Source of the DNA: Heterobilharzia americana
Taxonomy: Eukaryota > Platyhelminthes > Trematoda > Strigeidida > Schistosomatidae
DNA length: 64,000 nt
NCBI GenBank assembly: GCA_944470555.2
Contig: OX104131.1
Location: forward strand, 15,244,515 to 15,308,514
Direction: 5' to 3'
The notes beneath the pieces were generated by a model. It had not been told where the DNA came from. It saw nothing but the letters and a program-made list of their open reading frames with translations, and searched no databases. Within the stretch, counting starts at the first letter, position 1. Each line of letters opens with the position of its first letter. Made by a program: the position numbers and the translations under genes. Of this stretch, positions 35,461-47,275 are shown piece after piece.

Positions 35461-38400
35461 AGCGTGAACAACATCCGGATTTTCAACACCTATGTCAAGT
35501 CAGTGCTTTCGTGTGATGGGTCAGAAACTTTGAGCGTTACGAAAAGTATTTCCAACAAACTACAAACATTCATCAACAGCTGCCTATGCTGGCTCGATAC
35601 TGAAGATCAGATGGCGAGAAAGAATTAGCAACAAGGAACTCTGGGAACGAACCAACCAAGAACCTATTACCCAACAAATGTGCAGAATGAAGTAGAGATG
35701 GATTGGGCATGCACTGAGAAGTCCGACTGGGGACATCACGCTCCAGGCCCTCGAGTGGAATCCAAAGGGGAAACGACAAGTTAGGTGTCCCAGCTGAGGG
35801 TGACATGGAGGAGATCATGTGAGGAAGAAAGGAAAGCTTATGGGCAGTCGTGGGGCGAGGTTGAGAAGACCTCAGAGAATAGAGTGCATTGGAGACGTGC
35901 TACTGAAGCCGTACTTTTCACTAGGAACCCAAGGGAAAAATAATTAGAATAATAATCATATGTCAGGCTGTAAGCCACACCTATCGCATGCCTACAATTC
36001 ACTAAGTAAGGAGCTGGGTAGCCTTTCACAGGAAAATGACGTTGAACAAAAAGATAGTGACTAACTTGAGTTTTGAAGTATGACAGATGTCGATAAAATC
36101 CTGTTATTCCTTTTTTAGGATGGTCAGTACACTTTTCCGAGATTAGATCACTCTGAATGAAAGATGCAGGTTATCAAAGTAGTTGATCTGGTTACTCATC
36201 ACTGACCACAGTAGTAGGTGATAACCTAATCATATGAGACAGCAGAATTTGATTGTAGAGGACCATGCGTAACAACTTTCAAATTGATGCATCAAGGCTT
36301 TCGGTGTCTTAGAGTGTTGAACAATCACTTATGCTGTACCTGCTCACTATAACTTACTGAGCTGTAACTCACTAGTTTAGGCACTCGACCTTTAACCGAT
36401 GGGTAAAGACTAGCCAAGGTAAGATATGATGGCTGTGTAAAACCACAGTTTACTGGCCTGAACCACTTCTCTTTACTGCCAATATCCTTTGCAAAGTTTT
36501 CCAGTCCGTTGCATTTTGTGCGTTTGTAAGGTTTGAGTGGCTGTGCAAGTGAACCTTTTGCAGGGTTTCAATTCATTTCAGCTTCTTTCAAGACACAATA
36601 ACTTATTCAGGAATATTGTTAAAATACCGAAGATTACTCACTGTCCAAAGGTCATTTATAGTGTGACTCTTTAGAAGCATTTCGGCTTCAATTTGATGTA
36701 GTTGTTAAAACCGTTAAGGTGTATATTTCGATTGCAATTTCCCAAGAAAATAACATCTACACGGCGAACTGAAGGAAGTAGAAAAATTTCGATAATTGTA
36801 TTCTGACCCATTTGACTTGATGGTTACGTACCATTTTAAGATCCGACTGTCCTGGGCTTGACTCGTCGCGAGGTCATGGGTGAACAGTGCTGGATGAAAC
36901 AGAAATCAGCAGAATCAGGCATCTGCAATGATTATTGACAGACTATATAGTAATTCAATTACTTAGAAAAAAATATTAGTTTAGAGATAATTTATTGTCA
37001 CTTTCTGTTAAAACAAGCAAAAAATGAATTACTGAAAGCCAAGAGACATTTGATGTGTGTTTCATTTATATCTGGGTCTCTTTAGTAATAAAAACTCTTA
37101 ATTTCATGTAAGCCTCAGCCTAGAACAGTGTTGGATTTTTCTAACTGTTGAACGTTTTTCTCCAGGTTGAACGATAATATGATCATCTTAAAAGTTAGAG
37201 TTGCGGATTCCACTCCAGAATATACGGGATATGAATAGAAACTGCTAGTGCGCGGAGAGTGAAACTGATCTTAAAACATCGTCACAGATCATTTGAATAT
37301 ATGTACAAGAAGATGTCTACACACATTAACTATATTCACTAAAGAAAATTTTGTGAATTGTTAGATATATGATAGTAAAGTGACATTTGATTAATAACAA
37401 TAACCACTGCATTTTTCTCGTTATAAAAGTACTTTTCAGCATTGATTTATGAATTAATGAAAACTCGATATGTTACATAATTTATCTTTGACCTCATTCG
37501 TCGTCAAAATTTGTATGTTTCACGAACTTGTGATACAATCAAATATTCACTGTTTTAACACATGATTATTGTTGTTAGTATTCATCATTTCAGTGTAGCA
37601 ATTGTCCAGGTTATTTGAATGCGAAACGCATATTTGAAGGCTTGTGTATGCATGTATGTTTGTATGTGTGTGTATGTCTATCATTCTTATTACCATTTGT
37701 ATGCATGAAGTTGGTGGGTGGGTGATGAATGACAGTGTTATGAAAAAAGTCAGCGATGTGATGCAATAGTGACATAGCAACAGTGCATAAATTGTACATA
37801 GCCCGGCAATTAAATCGCCTGGTTTCTACAGAACTGAGTTGTAATCATGTCTTGAAGGAAATGTGAATGGTGATGTAAGCTCCAGCTTGTCCATTTACCT
37901 GAAATTTCACATCATACGAGACTACTTGATGTCATATAGTTTGGCAGGTTAACCGTATTCCAGTTGGACGATAACCGAAGTTGAAGGGAAACCTGAATCA
38001 CAATGGAAGTTGATCCTAAATGCTGTTGTCTCGACCCCTGCCATGAGTGACATCTTTTAAATCAAGTCATCATTTACCACACCACAACTCACTGCCGTTC
38101 TGTGTTGATGTGACCATAGAAAGATTCTTCGAATTTTTGGCGACAGTCCTTGTAGTGTTTTGGAATGATGCGTACTACTAACCGCCAGTTGTTAGAGAAG
38201 AGTATTAAAGGTCGAAAACACGAGACTTCAGGTGCCCGACTACCACTCTTTTATAGAGCTGGCCATGCACCGTGGAACCGCCACTTAAGCAACGTAGCAG
38301 TCAGATGCCTAGTCTTAAGATAAAAGAAGTCATAAACCCCCATTAGTCCTGATTTTTTATTCACGCCTAACCACCCTCTGTTTCATGTCATAATGTTAAC

Positions 38401-39005
38401 TGAAGTGGGTTTACGTAAGAAAAAGGTTGAAGGTGGCCAGACTGAAATGTGACATTAGTCAGTGAAGTCTCAATGGCTGTTGGTCTGAGACTTGAGGGAA
38501 AATGTGGATTTTCGGTCGTGGTTCGTGTGACATTTGAAGTCGGTGGTTGAATATTCTAGGATATAGGACTTCGAACTAATCTCGACAATGCAGACACATC
38601 CAAATATTATCGTCATCTCAATTATCCTACTGAATCTCGTTATTGTTTCACCCACGTTTTCTTCCTCGTTTCTTTAACCTTCTACAATCTTGATCGCACT
38701 TTCCCCCTACTACTCTATTTGCACGCAACAACGCTAGGATCCAGGTAAGCAGTGACTGACTAACCAACAGTTAATACTCTTTATTTCATTCTATTCACTA
38801 TTTCACTGAATGATTACTACTGAAAAAATCTAATCTTTTCAACATCTTCAGGTTATGTACCAAAAGACACCTTCAAGCTATAAATACTAGCCATAGAGAT
38901 GTTCATAGACATTTAGTTTACCGCTTGATGGTATTTTCTTTAATATTGAGTCTAGAACTCAGTCATATAGCTACCAAAGTCTTCTAACCCTAACACGGTA
39001 GGTTC

Positions 39006-39159
39006 AACTTAGAGGGTTTGTTTGAAGTTTCTTTAGCAGTTAGATTTGTTTTACGGGGTAGGGTTGCTAGCCCTATGCCCAACCTTCCCTCTTTACCCGG
39101 GCTTAGGACCGGCTAGTAACTAGTGTACTAGTTAACCAGGCGAGGTTAACTTAGAGGGT
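39006..39159 (-). mobile_element. orphan RTE 5'-end fragment flanked by 12-bp direct repeats
   Basis: Read on the minus strand, 39147-39017 matches the leader of the RTE at 32636-32765 with roughly one difference in ten bases (acctcgcctggttaactag, ggtcctaagcccg, agagggaaggttgg, gctaaagaaacttcaaac). Flanking copies of aacttagagggt lie at 39006-39017 and 39148-39159. The rest of the element is absent. Confidence 0.75.
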
Positions 39160-40091
39160 AAATAGTGTTATTTTCTGTTATACCATTGTGTCAACCAAGA
39201 TAAATCACAAGCCCATGAAATGCTTGTCTTGTGATCTGAGCGATACAGAGGAATTTCGGCTCCCATCTTGTGGTTCACAAGGAGAAAACTAAAGTTTATG
39301 TTAAGCGACTCATTGGGATTTTGGCTCATAATAGACTGTTCCCTTGCACTCTAATTTATACCTTGTCTTGTTCGTATCAGATGTGTCACACAACTCGCTT
39401 TATATCCATTTTATGAGTTTCAGTGAATTTGTAGGATATTGTTCTCATTTATTTGTGCTTTCCCCATTTACATTCTAACTTGAAGTGGAATGACTTGAAC
39501 CGCTATGGAATAACACCAGGTTCTACAATGATCATATCCGCGTATCTGTAGTGCCGTTTGAACTGCCCTAACCAGATTTACAGTGGGATTCTAGGGTTCG
39601 CGGAATCCTGATCTCACGGAATCGGTCTAATAGACGGAAAACCATAACAGGCTTTGCGACAACCAATTTTTCTTGATATTCAAGTTGAACTACCCAACTA
39701 CTCAACATAAATAACTCTAAAATTGAGTGATATGGGTTCGTGTCTCCTAAAGTGGCTTGAGTTTTTCGCCTTTGCAAGCACGAAATATTGTTAGGAGGCC
39801 CCCAACTGATAGCTTTTAACCATATATGTGGGTGTGGCTGACTGGCTGAAACTCTCAAGTTTGAACCGGTCGGCCCTGGGTTCAAGCTTGATAACACATA
39901 TTTTAGTTTGAATTAGTGGGTAGTACTATAAACCTTTGTAAAACAGGTGCTGTTCACATCCTACTTTATATAGATCTCGACCCTATCGTGTTACATTGTA
40001 TTTCACTTATAACATTTACCTAGTGAGTATATTCCTCAGTTAATATACTCTAGTCTTTATAACTTCTTCTCATGACTGTCTCTCAGTTTGG

Positions 40092-40095
<4 letters not shown>

Positions 40096-40148
<53 letters not shown>
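40096..40148. repeat. (TA)n microsatellite
   Basis: This is an uninterrupted TA dinucleotide run of about 53 bp, roughly 100 bp upstream of afadin exon 12. It is probably length-polymorphic. Confidence 0.97.
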
Positions 40149-40150
<2 letters not shown>

Positions 40151-40245
40151 GTAAATACAATAAAACTGAATAGCATAAAGGAAATTTAACCTGGTCAATG
40201 CTGCTTAAAATAATCCAGTAAACGCACCACTTCTCTGTTGTTTAG

Positions 40246-40349
40246 GAATCTGTTCACTCACGTCCGTCTTCTGTGTCAGTCACAAGTCAACCCTATCAAC
40301 ACGACTGGATTCATAAACGGAATCAAGCTGAAGAAGAACTATTGGAGAG
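40246..40349 (+). CDS. AFDN: afadin exon 12 of window: charged helix start
   Basis: Acceptor gttgtttag|GAATCT and donor AG|gtaagt give 104 nt, phase 0 to 2 (model residues 1390-1423). It reads ESVHSRPSSVSVTSQPYQH and then DWIHKRNQAEEELLER, an amphipathic charged helix. It joins exon 13 to form the only long coiled-coil-like stretch of this tail. The frame open at 40238-40477 is a different one. Confidence comes from good splice sites and matching phases. Confidence 0.85.
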
Positions 40350-43039
40350 GTAAGTATCTTTTGTGTACACAAAAAAGGCAGCATTCTGTTTACGCCAAAT
40401 TAACCCCACTTCTTAACTACTTTGATGACAGGAAGTATTTGTGGTCAAATATTGAGGTTGACCGAATATGTAAATAGAATAGATAACCGCTATCTGTCGA
40501 TTTCCTGTGGGGAATAACCAATGAAAATCCACTAATCTCCTAGACCGTATGATGATATTTTACTTTATATCCGAAGAATGCTACACTTCTAATTTGTGGA
40601 TACTTGTAATTTCCTGTTGATATGCGGGATAGAATTGCTTGACTTCAGTTGGCATGTGGGCTCTTATGAAGATGCCTCAATATTGCATGATGATTTACTA
40701 CCTATAAGTTGCTTGGTGGCCGGCAGAAGTGTGTTTCGTTTCATTTGGGACTTATCAGCTGGACATGTCTGTACCCCAGTGAGTGATGGTGTTCCCACTG
40801 CGACGCAAACATAATACTCACCGCTTCAAACGCCAGGGCGTTATCCATAAGTTAACTGTAGCTAACTGTTGAACATCTTGTGTAACTCATCTGTTAAATT
40901 ACACCTGCAAAAGTTTCAAATGCTGGATGAAAACCAGGGAGTACTGTGCATCTGCTCCATTCCTGCCTGGAAATATACAGGAGTTTCGACACAAAGGAGA
41001 CAGCCCCCAAGATTAGGCAGGCTATATCATCCAGCTAGCAAGTTTTAATTAGTAATCGACTTATTCAAATCAAATTTATTTTCAATCTGTAAATTCGTAC
41101 ATACCTGAATGTTATATTTGAAGGACGAGAATCGATGAAGTTATGGGAACAGACGAATATATTATTACGGGTGATTACTACTCAAGTTGTGAAAGGCAGC
41201 CGACACCAAAAGAAGTAACTACTTGAAATATCTGGTTGGGTCAGATGAATTACACAATCTCTAGAAACAGGTGAGAAATTCACAAGTGAACACAATAATA
41301 AATATGATATTTCCCAAAGGTGAAGATAGTAGAGAGATGAAATGCAGTCATCCAGGAAACATGCAAACAGATTCAAGTCTCTTCCTACCTATTTTGGATT
41401 GGTCAACTAAGCAAAACTATAAGCGTATAACTCAATAAACTACCAAATCAAAATCCGCACTGGGCTGGCTGAATTGTATTACGTTGAAAGGAAAGCGTGA
41501 ATAGAATGAGAAGAGTATGTTATAACTACTTGAAAGTAAATAAGACCAACGAGAATGATGTGACAGCGGTCAAGACAGAAACTGAACACACTCCTATTGT
41601 AAGCGAAGATTAGACTTGAGCTGATGAATAGCCAAAGATTTCGATGCTTTTCCCAGTTGAAAAGACAGGGATATATACATATGTACCTTGGGAGATTCGC
41701 TTGAATTGAGCAGACTATCTCAATACCATTTCGAAGAGTAGTTGAATGATGGCAGTAAGTGAAATGTCCTACAATACAACTTTCAGTTGATTTCGTTCAT
41801 TGCTTTGAGAAACTGTGCTAAATCGTGCTGTAATGTGCTGGATGGTGCCATTGTAGCTTTTCCCACAGAAGTAGGTAATTAAATAGACGGAAGTGAGGCG
41901 GACCGAATGCGGAAACATATTTTTTACACATAAGTAGGACAGTTTTCATGACGTGTGTTTTATTTTTAATTTAGAGAAGATTCTTCATATCAGATGATTT
42001 AGAAGTATACCACATACCTAATAACCTTTGAGTTACAAGTCAGTGCGTGGAAATGTTGATAAAGTCAGAATTAATGACTGATACAACTCTATTCTGTTCT
42101 ACACTTATGTTGCGAAACCGACTGAAGTGGAAGATTAAATTCCATCCCAATAATATCTACTCTACGGAAGCAATCCAATCCAGTACATTTTTATTCACTG
42201 GTCTGTGTGCCACAATTCACATGTCAGTGGTTTTGATACCCCTTTGTTGCCCCAAGTGGAGTAGGTGAGTCAGGATTTGAACCCAGGACCCTGTGTCTAT
42301 AAGTATTTCGCATATAATAGCACAGAAAGACGATAAGTCTTTATCATCTGTCAACAGTTGCCTCACTGTGAAATTGAGTTGCGTTCCTACTCCAAATACA
42401 CTTTTTACTGACGAATTTCTTTACAGATCAAGAAAAGTAAATGCTGTTTCTGATTCCTTATCTATGAGGAAATCGGAATTTGTCTAGCAGTAGTCGGTTG
42501 GTCATAGAACATTATGTAAGTTGACATCTTCATCACACATGACATATATCTCCTTCATTTATCCTCTATAATCGTTGGGCTAAGTTGAGTAATTCCAAGC
42601 CTTATCATAAAGCTATTACCCATAGCATTTGTCTCGTTGAGGATCTTGGATCACTGCATTCTATTACAACATTTCACTTCTTCAAAGAATATTCTTTTCT
42701 GGAAGCTCATTAACAACCTGTGTGCATAAACGTCACTATATACATCACTAAAAGTTTCACCGAGCGATACGCTAGTAAATAACTAAATAACATCAGCAGA
42801 AAATATGACCATGCCGAAAGTACCAATGTTTATAGTGGCATCCTAACTGAAAATGATAACATTGTGTGGAGATATTATGAAGAAGAATTCTGAAGTCTAC
42901 TGAATATCTGGTTGTCTCCTTTTTTACCGACTTCAACAATCGCTGAAATTAACCAAGGTGAATTTGTTAAATCAGGGCTATATGAAATCGGTCTAATTAA
43001 TAGTAAAATTGAATCCTATGTTCACTTGATCTACTCTAG
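40350..43039 (+). other. afadin intron 12
   Basis: This intron is about 2.7 kb. An Sm-alpha-like copy occupies about 40585-40855. From about 40900 to 43030 I recognise nothing certain. The frame open from 42912 into exon 13 is intronic before 43040. Confidence 0.55.
40585..40855 (-). mobile_element. Sm-alpha-like SINE, best-preserved hammerhead boxes on this strand
   Basis: On the minus strand, a tRNA-like head (GGATAACGCCCTGGCGTTTG, AAGCGGTGAG) precedes GTCCAGCTGATAAGTCCCAA and ATGAAACGAAACAC. The CTGATAA box (40752-40758) has one change (G8 to A) from CTGATGA, and GAAA (40734-40737) is intact. Helix I CCAG is retained and helix II is weakened. A downstream body containing the CAGTTGGCATGTGGG stretch recurs at 52150-52330 and 63770-63900. 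G8 is catalytic, so I expect no activity. Confidence 0.72.
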
Positions 43040-43166
43040 GCAAAATCAAAGAATATCTCAGCTGGAACAGGAGCACAAAGCAATGTTAATTCGGCAGGAA
43101 TTACGCGCAAAAGAACGTAATCAGTGGTTTGAGCACAAACAACAACAACAACAGCAACAGCCATCA
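43040..43166 (+). CDS. AFDN: afadin exon 13 of window: coiled-coil segment with Gln run
   Basis: Acceptor tactctag|GCAAAA and donor TCA|gtaagt give 127 nt, phase 2 to 0 (model residues 1424-1466). The peptide RQNQRISQLEQEHKAMLI and RQELRAKERNQWFEHK is strongly helical and charged. It ends in a Gln run encoded by CAA/CAG triplets (43139-43159). This resembles the afadin coil that carries the ERRKREEHQRWYEKEK-type sequence (compare RAKERNQWFEHK). The weak similarity supports the family call but not a residue-level alignment. Confidence 0.88.
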
Positions 43167-43384
43167 GTAAGTTATATGTAGTTTTTTTCCAGAAATCAAG
43201 GATATTACTTTTGGTATCATTAAGTCACAAAATGCTCTCTTGGTTCATTTAGTGAAGGAAATTGGCAGAACACCGTTGGTGTTAGTATTTGTTTTGCGAA
43301 CGATGGAATAACAGTTTCGTTTGCGCACTTAATCAAACGTAGTTAATACTGAACTGCATATGACTCGTGTTTCATTCCTTACTA

Positions 43385-43560
43385 CTAATCGATAGTGGCT
43401 AGCAATGGGATGTGGAACACGCGTTTAATCCTACTTGAGACTCGTCGGTTGGATGTTGCTGCCTCCCAGTCAGCGATGTTGCTTACAGTGGGACTCGAAC
43501 CCAAGGTCGATCGCTTCAGACGTCTAGCGTTATCCATTAGCCCATCGACTCATGATAGCT
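43385..43560 (-). mobile_element. Sm-alpha-like SINE, hammerhead relic
   Basis: On the minus strand the head (GGCTAATGGATAACGCTAGA, GGTTCGAGTCC-type box B) leads to CCGACGAGTCTCAAGTAGGA, TTAAACGCG and CCCATTGCTAGCCAC. Compared with the active ribozyme, CTGATGAG has become CCGACGAG and GAAA has become TAAA, and both changes look like point decay. Confidence 0.7.
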
Positions 43561-44714
43561 GCTTTTTGTACGACGGGTATAGTCTTCATGTTGTTACTTG
43601 TATTATCCCGTCATTGACTGAACCGAACCGCTTGGTCTCTATTGGCATATAGATTTCTGTGCGGACGCTAGATAGATAGTGTTTCATTTTGTTTGAGAAC
43701 CAATCAAAATACACCTAACTCATTCTGCGTTATGGTGACTGACTTTCTTTCCCTAGCCACATTTCCCTACGCTCAGACTCAATGCGTATTAATTTGTGGT
43801 TCCACTACACATGCTATGAAGTCATCCAACGCTTCAGTGCTTGTAAAATCCTGATATTTTCCAGTTCCAGTGATCATATTTCGTGACAGTAGGGTAAGAT
43901 AGGATAGACTGTTGTACTTTATCCTTATCGTTAATTTCAGAAAACCACCATGATATACAACGAGCTAATTCCTCAGTGGCAGTGTGTATTCAATGCCTAG
44001 TCATTTGACAATTGTGGCACAAAGCAGTGGATGACAGTGTGGCTACTAAGATATATTCTGCTGAAGTTATTATTTCACTTCAAATTTATTAACAACGCAT
44101 TTTGACCATCTTGCATATTAATGACATCTATTTTTGACACTTCTCCTATGAACAACTTTCAGTTATTGCTAGACTGATGTTAGGTGGTATACATTATCTG
44201 ATTGGTTCTAAGACAGTTTCCACTCAGTTTAAGAAGTACCTGGAAGCTTCAGATAATTGTTTCGTCATATCATAGAACTCCTCAGCAGGGGAAATCTAGG
44301 GTCCTGTGCAGAATCAAGCCCAAACTCGTTAGGTTCAGCAGTGAGCATTTTGCCAGCATCTTCCCTACCTCTGTCTATCCGCTGTATAGTGCGACAATCA
44401 TCCACTTCGAGTTTCGTTATTGCAAGAATAGAATTTGGTGTTTAAGGGAGGGTATTACTCCATTGCATTTCTCTTATTTTATGTATCCCACAGTGAAACA
44501 GTATTATTTAATAATGAGGAATTAATTCTAGTTGAAATATCATCAGTAATAATGGTCAAAGAGGATGTGTAGTGGAAATATCAGTGAGTATTCAATCTCA
44601 CATCCATCAAAAATGCAGTCAGCAACATTGCATACATTCGTGCACTAGGCAGTGAACCACATCTGTTGTGTGATAGCTAATGATACTACTACGTGGCTGC
44701 CCAAATTTCGGTAG

Positions 44715-44770
44715 ATGGAGGGGGGCTCGAACTCGTGGGTCACCGATTGAAAGTCAATGAGTCACAGCAC
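44715..44770 (-). repeat. tRNA-derived SINE head, antisense
   Basis: On the minus strand this gives TTTCAATCGGTGACCCACGA followed by GTTCGAGCCCC. It matches the fragment at 31000-31080. Confidence 0.5.
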
Positions 44771-45204
44771 CCCATCACATTCAACTTGGTCAACATAGTT
44801 TATATTTGTGTAACTTCCGACGTGTATGGAATAAAACAATTCTAACTTTTCACCTATAAGTCAATTTTCAACCCGTCTTTATTTTTTAATGCGTCACTAT
44901 TCGTACAATGATAGTTTCTTACACTGTGATTACTGATCTAGTTTTTCAGCGTTTAAATTTGTACGCATAATCGGTGGTTTGATGTGTCTAGTACACTAAT
45001 TCATATCCTTTTTCATTGAAAATATACGACAGAAAGGTCATAGTGACATCATATTCACTGTATAATTCTATGTGTCAGTATAATGAGACCTCATGAGATA
45101 GACATATAGGTCACTGTGTAGTATAAAATTGACATAAACGAACTTCTGTTACACTATCTCTAGGACAAAGTTGAGATGAATTGTGATTAGCATTACCATT
45201 AGTA

Positions 45205-45247
<43 letters not shown>
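45205..45247. repeat. (TAG)n microsatellite
   Basis: A run of about 14 TAG/GTA triplets. It is intronic, so it does not encode residues. Confidence 0.95.
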
Positions 45248-45248
<1 letters not shown>

Positions 45249-45360
45249 TTGCTATGACAATACATCGAATCGATTCAAGCTATGGTGAAACGTTAATGAA
45301 GATAAGATTGGTGATCAAGGTAAATGCAAAGTTTATCAAGTTGGTATTCATAATGGACTA

Positions 45361-45610
45361 AAATCAGTTGGAGAAACATTAGAAACATGAAAGCAATGGA
45401 CAGCTGTTTCTTCTTAGTACGGGACTTCTGACGATCTTGGGTTCGAGCCCTGGCGGAGTAATGGGTGCGCACTGCTCAAAAGTCCACTACGAGAGCGAAA
45501 AAGCTGTTCAGTGCCCCCAGATTTCCGATGTTTAGCCATCTGATGCCAGTACATAATGAATACCAACTTGAAATCAATGAATAAGTCCCCACAAACCTCC
45601 AAATTGAACA
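45361..45610. repeat. SINE-like repeat (family B), head-to-head pair
   Basis: An antisense part (atcagttggagaaacattag, caatggacagctgtttcttc) is followed by a ggttcgagccctggcgg box and then a sense part (gaaaaagctgttcagtgccc, catctgatgccagtacat, cccacaaacctcc). The layout matches that at 250-560. Confidence 0.55.
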
Positions 45611-45759
45611 GTTTATCCTTTATTATCACTGTGACAGCATCTTATCTCATCTGTTTTTAAGCTCCATTTTAGTCTGTTTATTAGAATTGCAACAGCGTGA
45701 TAATTAAAAGTGAAACAAAAATTTTGGTCTCAGTGGAATGATGTTCCACTTTCGAAGTT

Positions 45760-45980
45760 AGGTCTATTTGGATTGGGGTGAGAAGTCCTGACTGGTCAGC
45801 CAGTGTGAGTACACCCAAGTGATAGTAACACGCCGACAATTCATATGGCAGTTAGGAAAACGTTTGGTAACTGAAGTAAAATAAAAATGTGGTCAGCAAT
45901 CGGATCTCGTAAGTGAGTTGGTAGAGCACTGGACTGGAAACCCAGTGGTGGCTGGTTCGAATCTTGCCACGGCCTAAATC
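45760..45980 (+). mobile_element. tRNA-derived SINE, sense copy
   Basis: The tRNA-like module at about 45906-45972 has GAGTTGGTAGAGCACTGGA (A box and D arm), CTGGAAACCCAG (anticodon-arm-like) and GGCTGGTTCGAATC (B box). It is preceded by a ~140-bp unique part (agaagtcctgactggtcagc). A near-copy in reverse lies at 47040-47275. The acceptor stem does not close well, so I call a SINE, not a tRNA gene. Confidence 0.7.
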
Positions 45981-46189
45981 TTCACCTTCGATCTTTACCT
46001 AGTATGAACACTAGTCCACTAAACCACAGCGCAGAAACTTAGCTAAATCAAGAATAGTATATCCTCATAAGATAAGGAATCTAGAAAAACCTCGGTTATG
46101 GCTATGCACGCAATTTCACACAATAGGGTGGGGCAGAGCAACAGTATTGAAAATGAACTTAGTTGGGTAGAAGGATAGGCTGACAACCA

Positions 46190-46460
46190 AATGTTTGTTT
46201 ATCGAATCAACACCAAGTAAAAGTGGTTCCGTACCTGTCCCAAATATATGGAAAATCCTACAAACCTTATCACGAAGGAGAGGAAATTAGAACTATGTAA
46301 TCTGTTTCAAGATTGCGGAGTTAAATGATATGAATATGGACAATAAATTATGTCCAAAACGTTAGCCAGTAATCAATATTGTTTCGCTGTGTGACACAGT
46401 CCTAATAAACAGACTAAAATGAAATTACAGTCTACCACAGCGCCCTATATGGATGTTTTT
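46190..46460 (+). repeat. repeat related to the 60.1-60.35 kb inverted-repeat arm
   Basis: Shared blocks are tatcgaatcaacaccaa, gatatgaatatggacaataa, attatgtccaaaacgt, tgtgtgacacagtcctaata and attacagtctaccacagcg. The counterparts at about 60085-60345 keep the same order with changes. The class is unresolved; it may be a PLE-associated region. Confidence 0.5.
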
Positions 46461-47039
46461 GAACTGTTCGAATCTGTCCGGATAACATATAAGATTTCAA
46501 AATGCAATCTCTTTTCGATGCGAACCAAAGTGTTTTCTTTAGAACCTGAGTTCCATCGAAATTTAATTCTGTATTCTATCTCTATTGAACTTAGTGCAGT
46601 CACTGGTTTGTTTTATAGCTTTTTACTGTCGACTGAAGTTTTTGAATCCTGTTTGAGGCTTGATCTATTTTTCTTCACTAGTGCATATATCCCGTTAGAA
46701 ATGTCGTCTTCATAAACTGCATCACACTCAGCCTATTGCATTCGGTATACACAGTTTTGTTGTCCTTCGACCGGTATCACATCTTTGACCTTCTGTCGAA
46801 GTCGCTTTATGGTAAGGAATTAGTGACCTGTACTAATTCACTTCTTTCGAAGGAATTTTGGCTCATTGAAAACTTCACATTTTCATCTTTCCTATTCTGA
46901 AAAACACTTGGAGTAGTTATTTACTTAAAATGTACAACAAACCAACGTTAAACTTACAGTCTTACCTATTTTCCTAGTCGTAAGGCGATTAGCTTTGTTG
47001 ATCTGATTTATCACGGTCAATACTGGGCGGTGATTGTAG

Positions 47040-47275
47040 GTGAAATGCAAGTTTGGTCTGTGGCAGGATTCGAACCAGCGACCACTGGGTTTCCGACCTG
47101 ATGTTCTACCAATTCACCTACGAGATCCAACTGCTGACCAGATTTTATTTCACTTCAATCACCAAGAGTTTTTCCCAACTGCCATAGGAATTCTCGACGC
47201 GTTACTATCTCTTGGGTGTACTCACACTGGCTGCCTAGTCAGGACTTCTCACTCAAATCCCAATCTACTTGAATT
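47040..47275 (-). mobile_element. tRNA-derived SINE, antisense copy
   Basis: On the minus strand it gives TCTCGTAGGTGAATTGGTAG, GGAAACCCAGTGGTCGCTGG and TTCGAATCCTGCCAC, plus the same upstream module as 45760-45900 (gtgagaagtcctgactag). The two copies are inverted about 1.06 kb apart in one intron. Confidence 0.7.

Larger units (their letters stand above)
32637..35956 (+). mobile_element. RTE-clade non-LTR retrotransposon, near full length, inactive
   Basis: A 5' leader (aacctcgcctggttaactag onward) precedes a broken single-ORF element. AP-endonuclease remnants are at 32823-33025 (MGTWSAHTIFEHTK, EMRRYGMEVLGICEE) and 33338-33520 (MGDMNAKLGADNTGRE, the GDMNAK catalytic block). Reverse transcriptase remnants are at 34295-34582 (AIKLLKSGKAARPGGIPPEA, KKGYLVKFPKKGDLSV), about 34800 (FIDFEKAFDSVDREV) and about 35105 (DLDFAADDLCLMS). 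The end reads WRRATEA..FTRNPREK, then a stop and an AAT-rich tail. Many frameshifts break it. It belongs to the SR2/Perere-3-like group of schistosomes. Flanks catatcagg (32628) and catatgtcagg (35957) may be a decayed target duplication. Confidence 0.85.
32545..40245 (+). other. afadin intron 11, host of an RTE element
   Basis: This is the largest intron (7.7 kb). It holds the RTE-clade element at 32637-35956, an orphan antisense RTE 5' end at 39017-39147, and a (TA)n tract at 40096-40148. The minus-strand frame at 39568-39897 (109 codons) contains a box-B-like stretch and is more likely repeat than gene. From 36000 to 38990 I recognise nothing. Confidence 0.6.

Noticed and set aside
39568..39897. 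109-codon minus-strand gene in intron 11
   Set aside because: It has no domain, and its start overlaps a ggttcaagctt box-B-like repeat. It is more likely a repeat-derived frame.
45906..45975. tRNA gene (Ser-like anticodon GGA)
   Set aside because: Good A and B boxes, but the acceptor and T stems do not close, and near-copies occur at 47040-47135 (antisense) and 51805-51880 inside longer repeats, so a tRNA-derived SINE is the better call.
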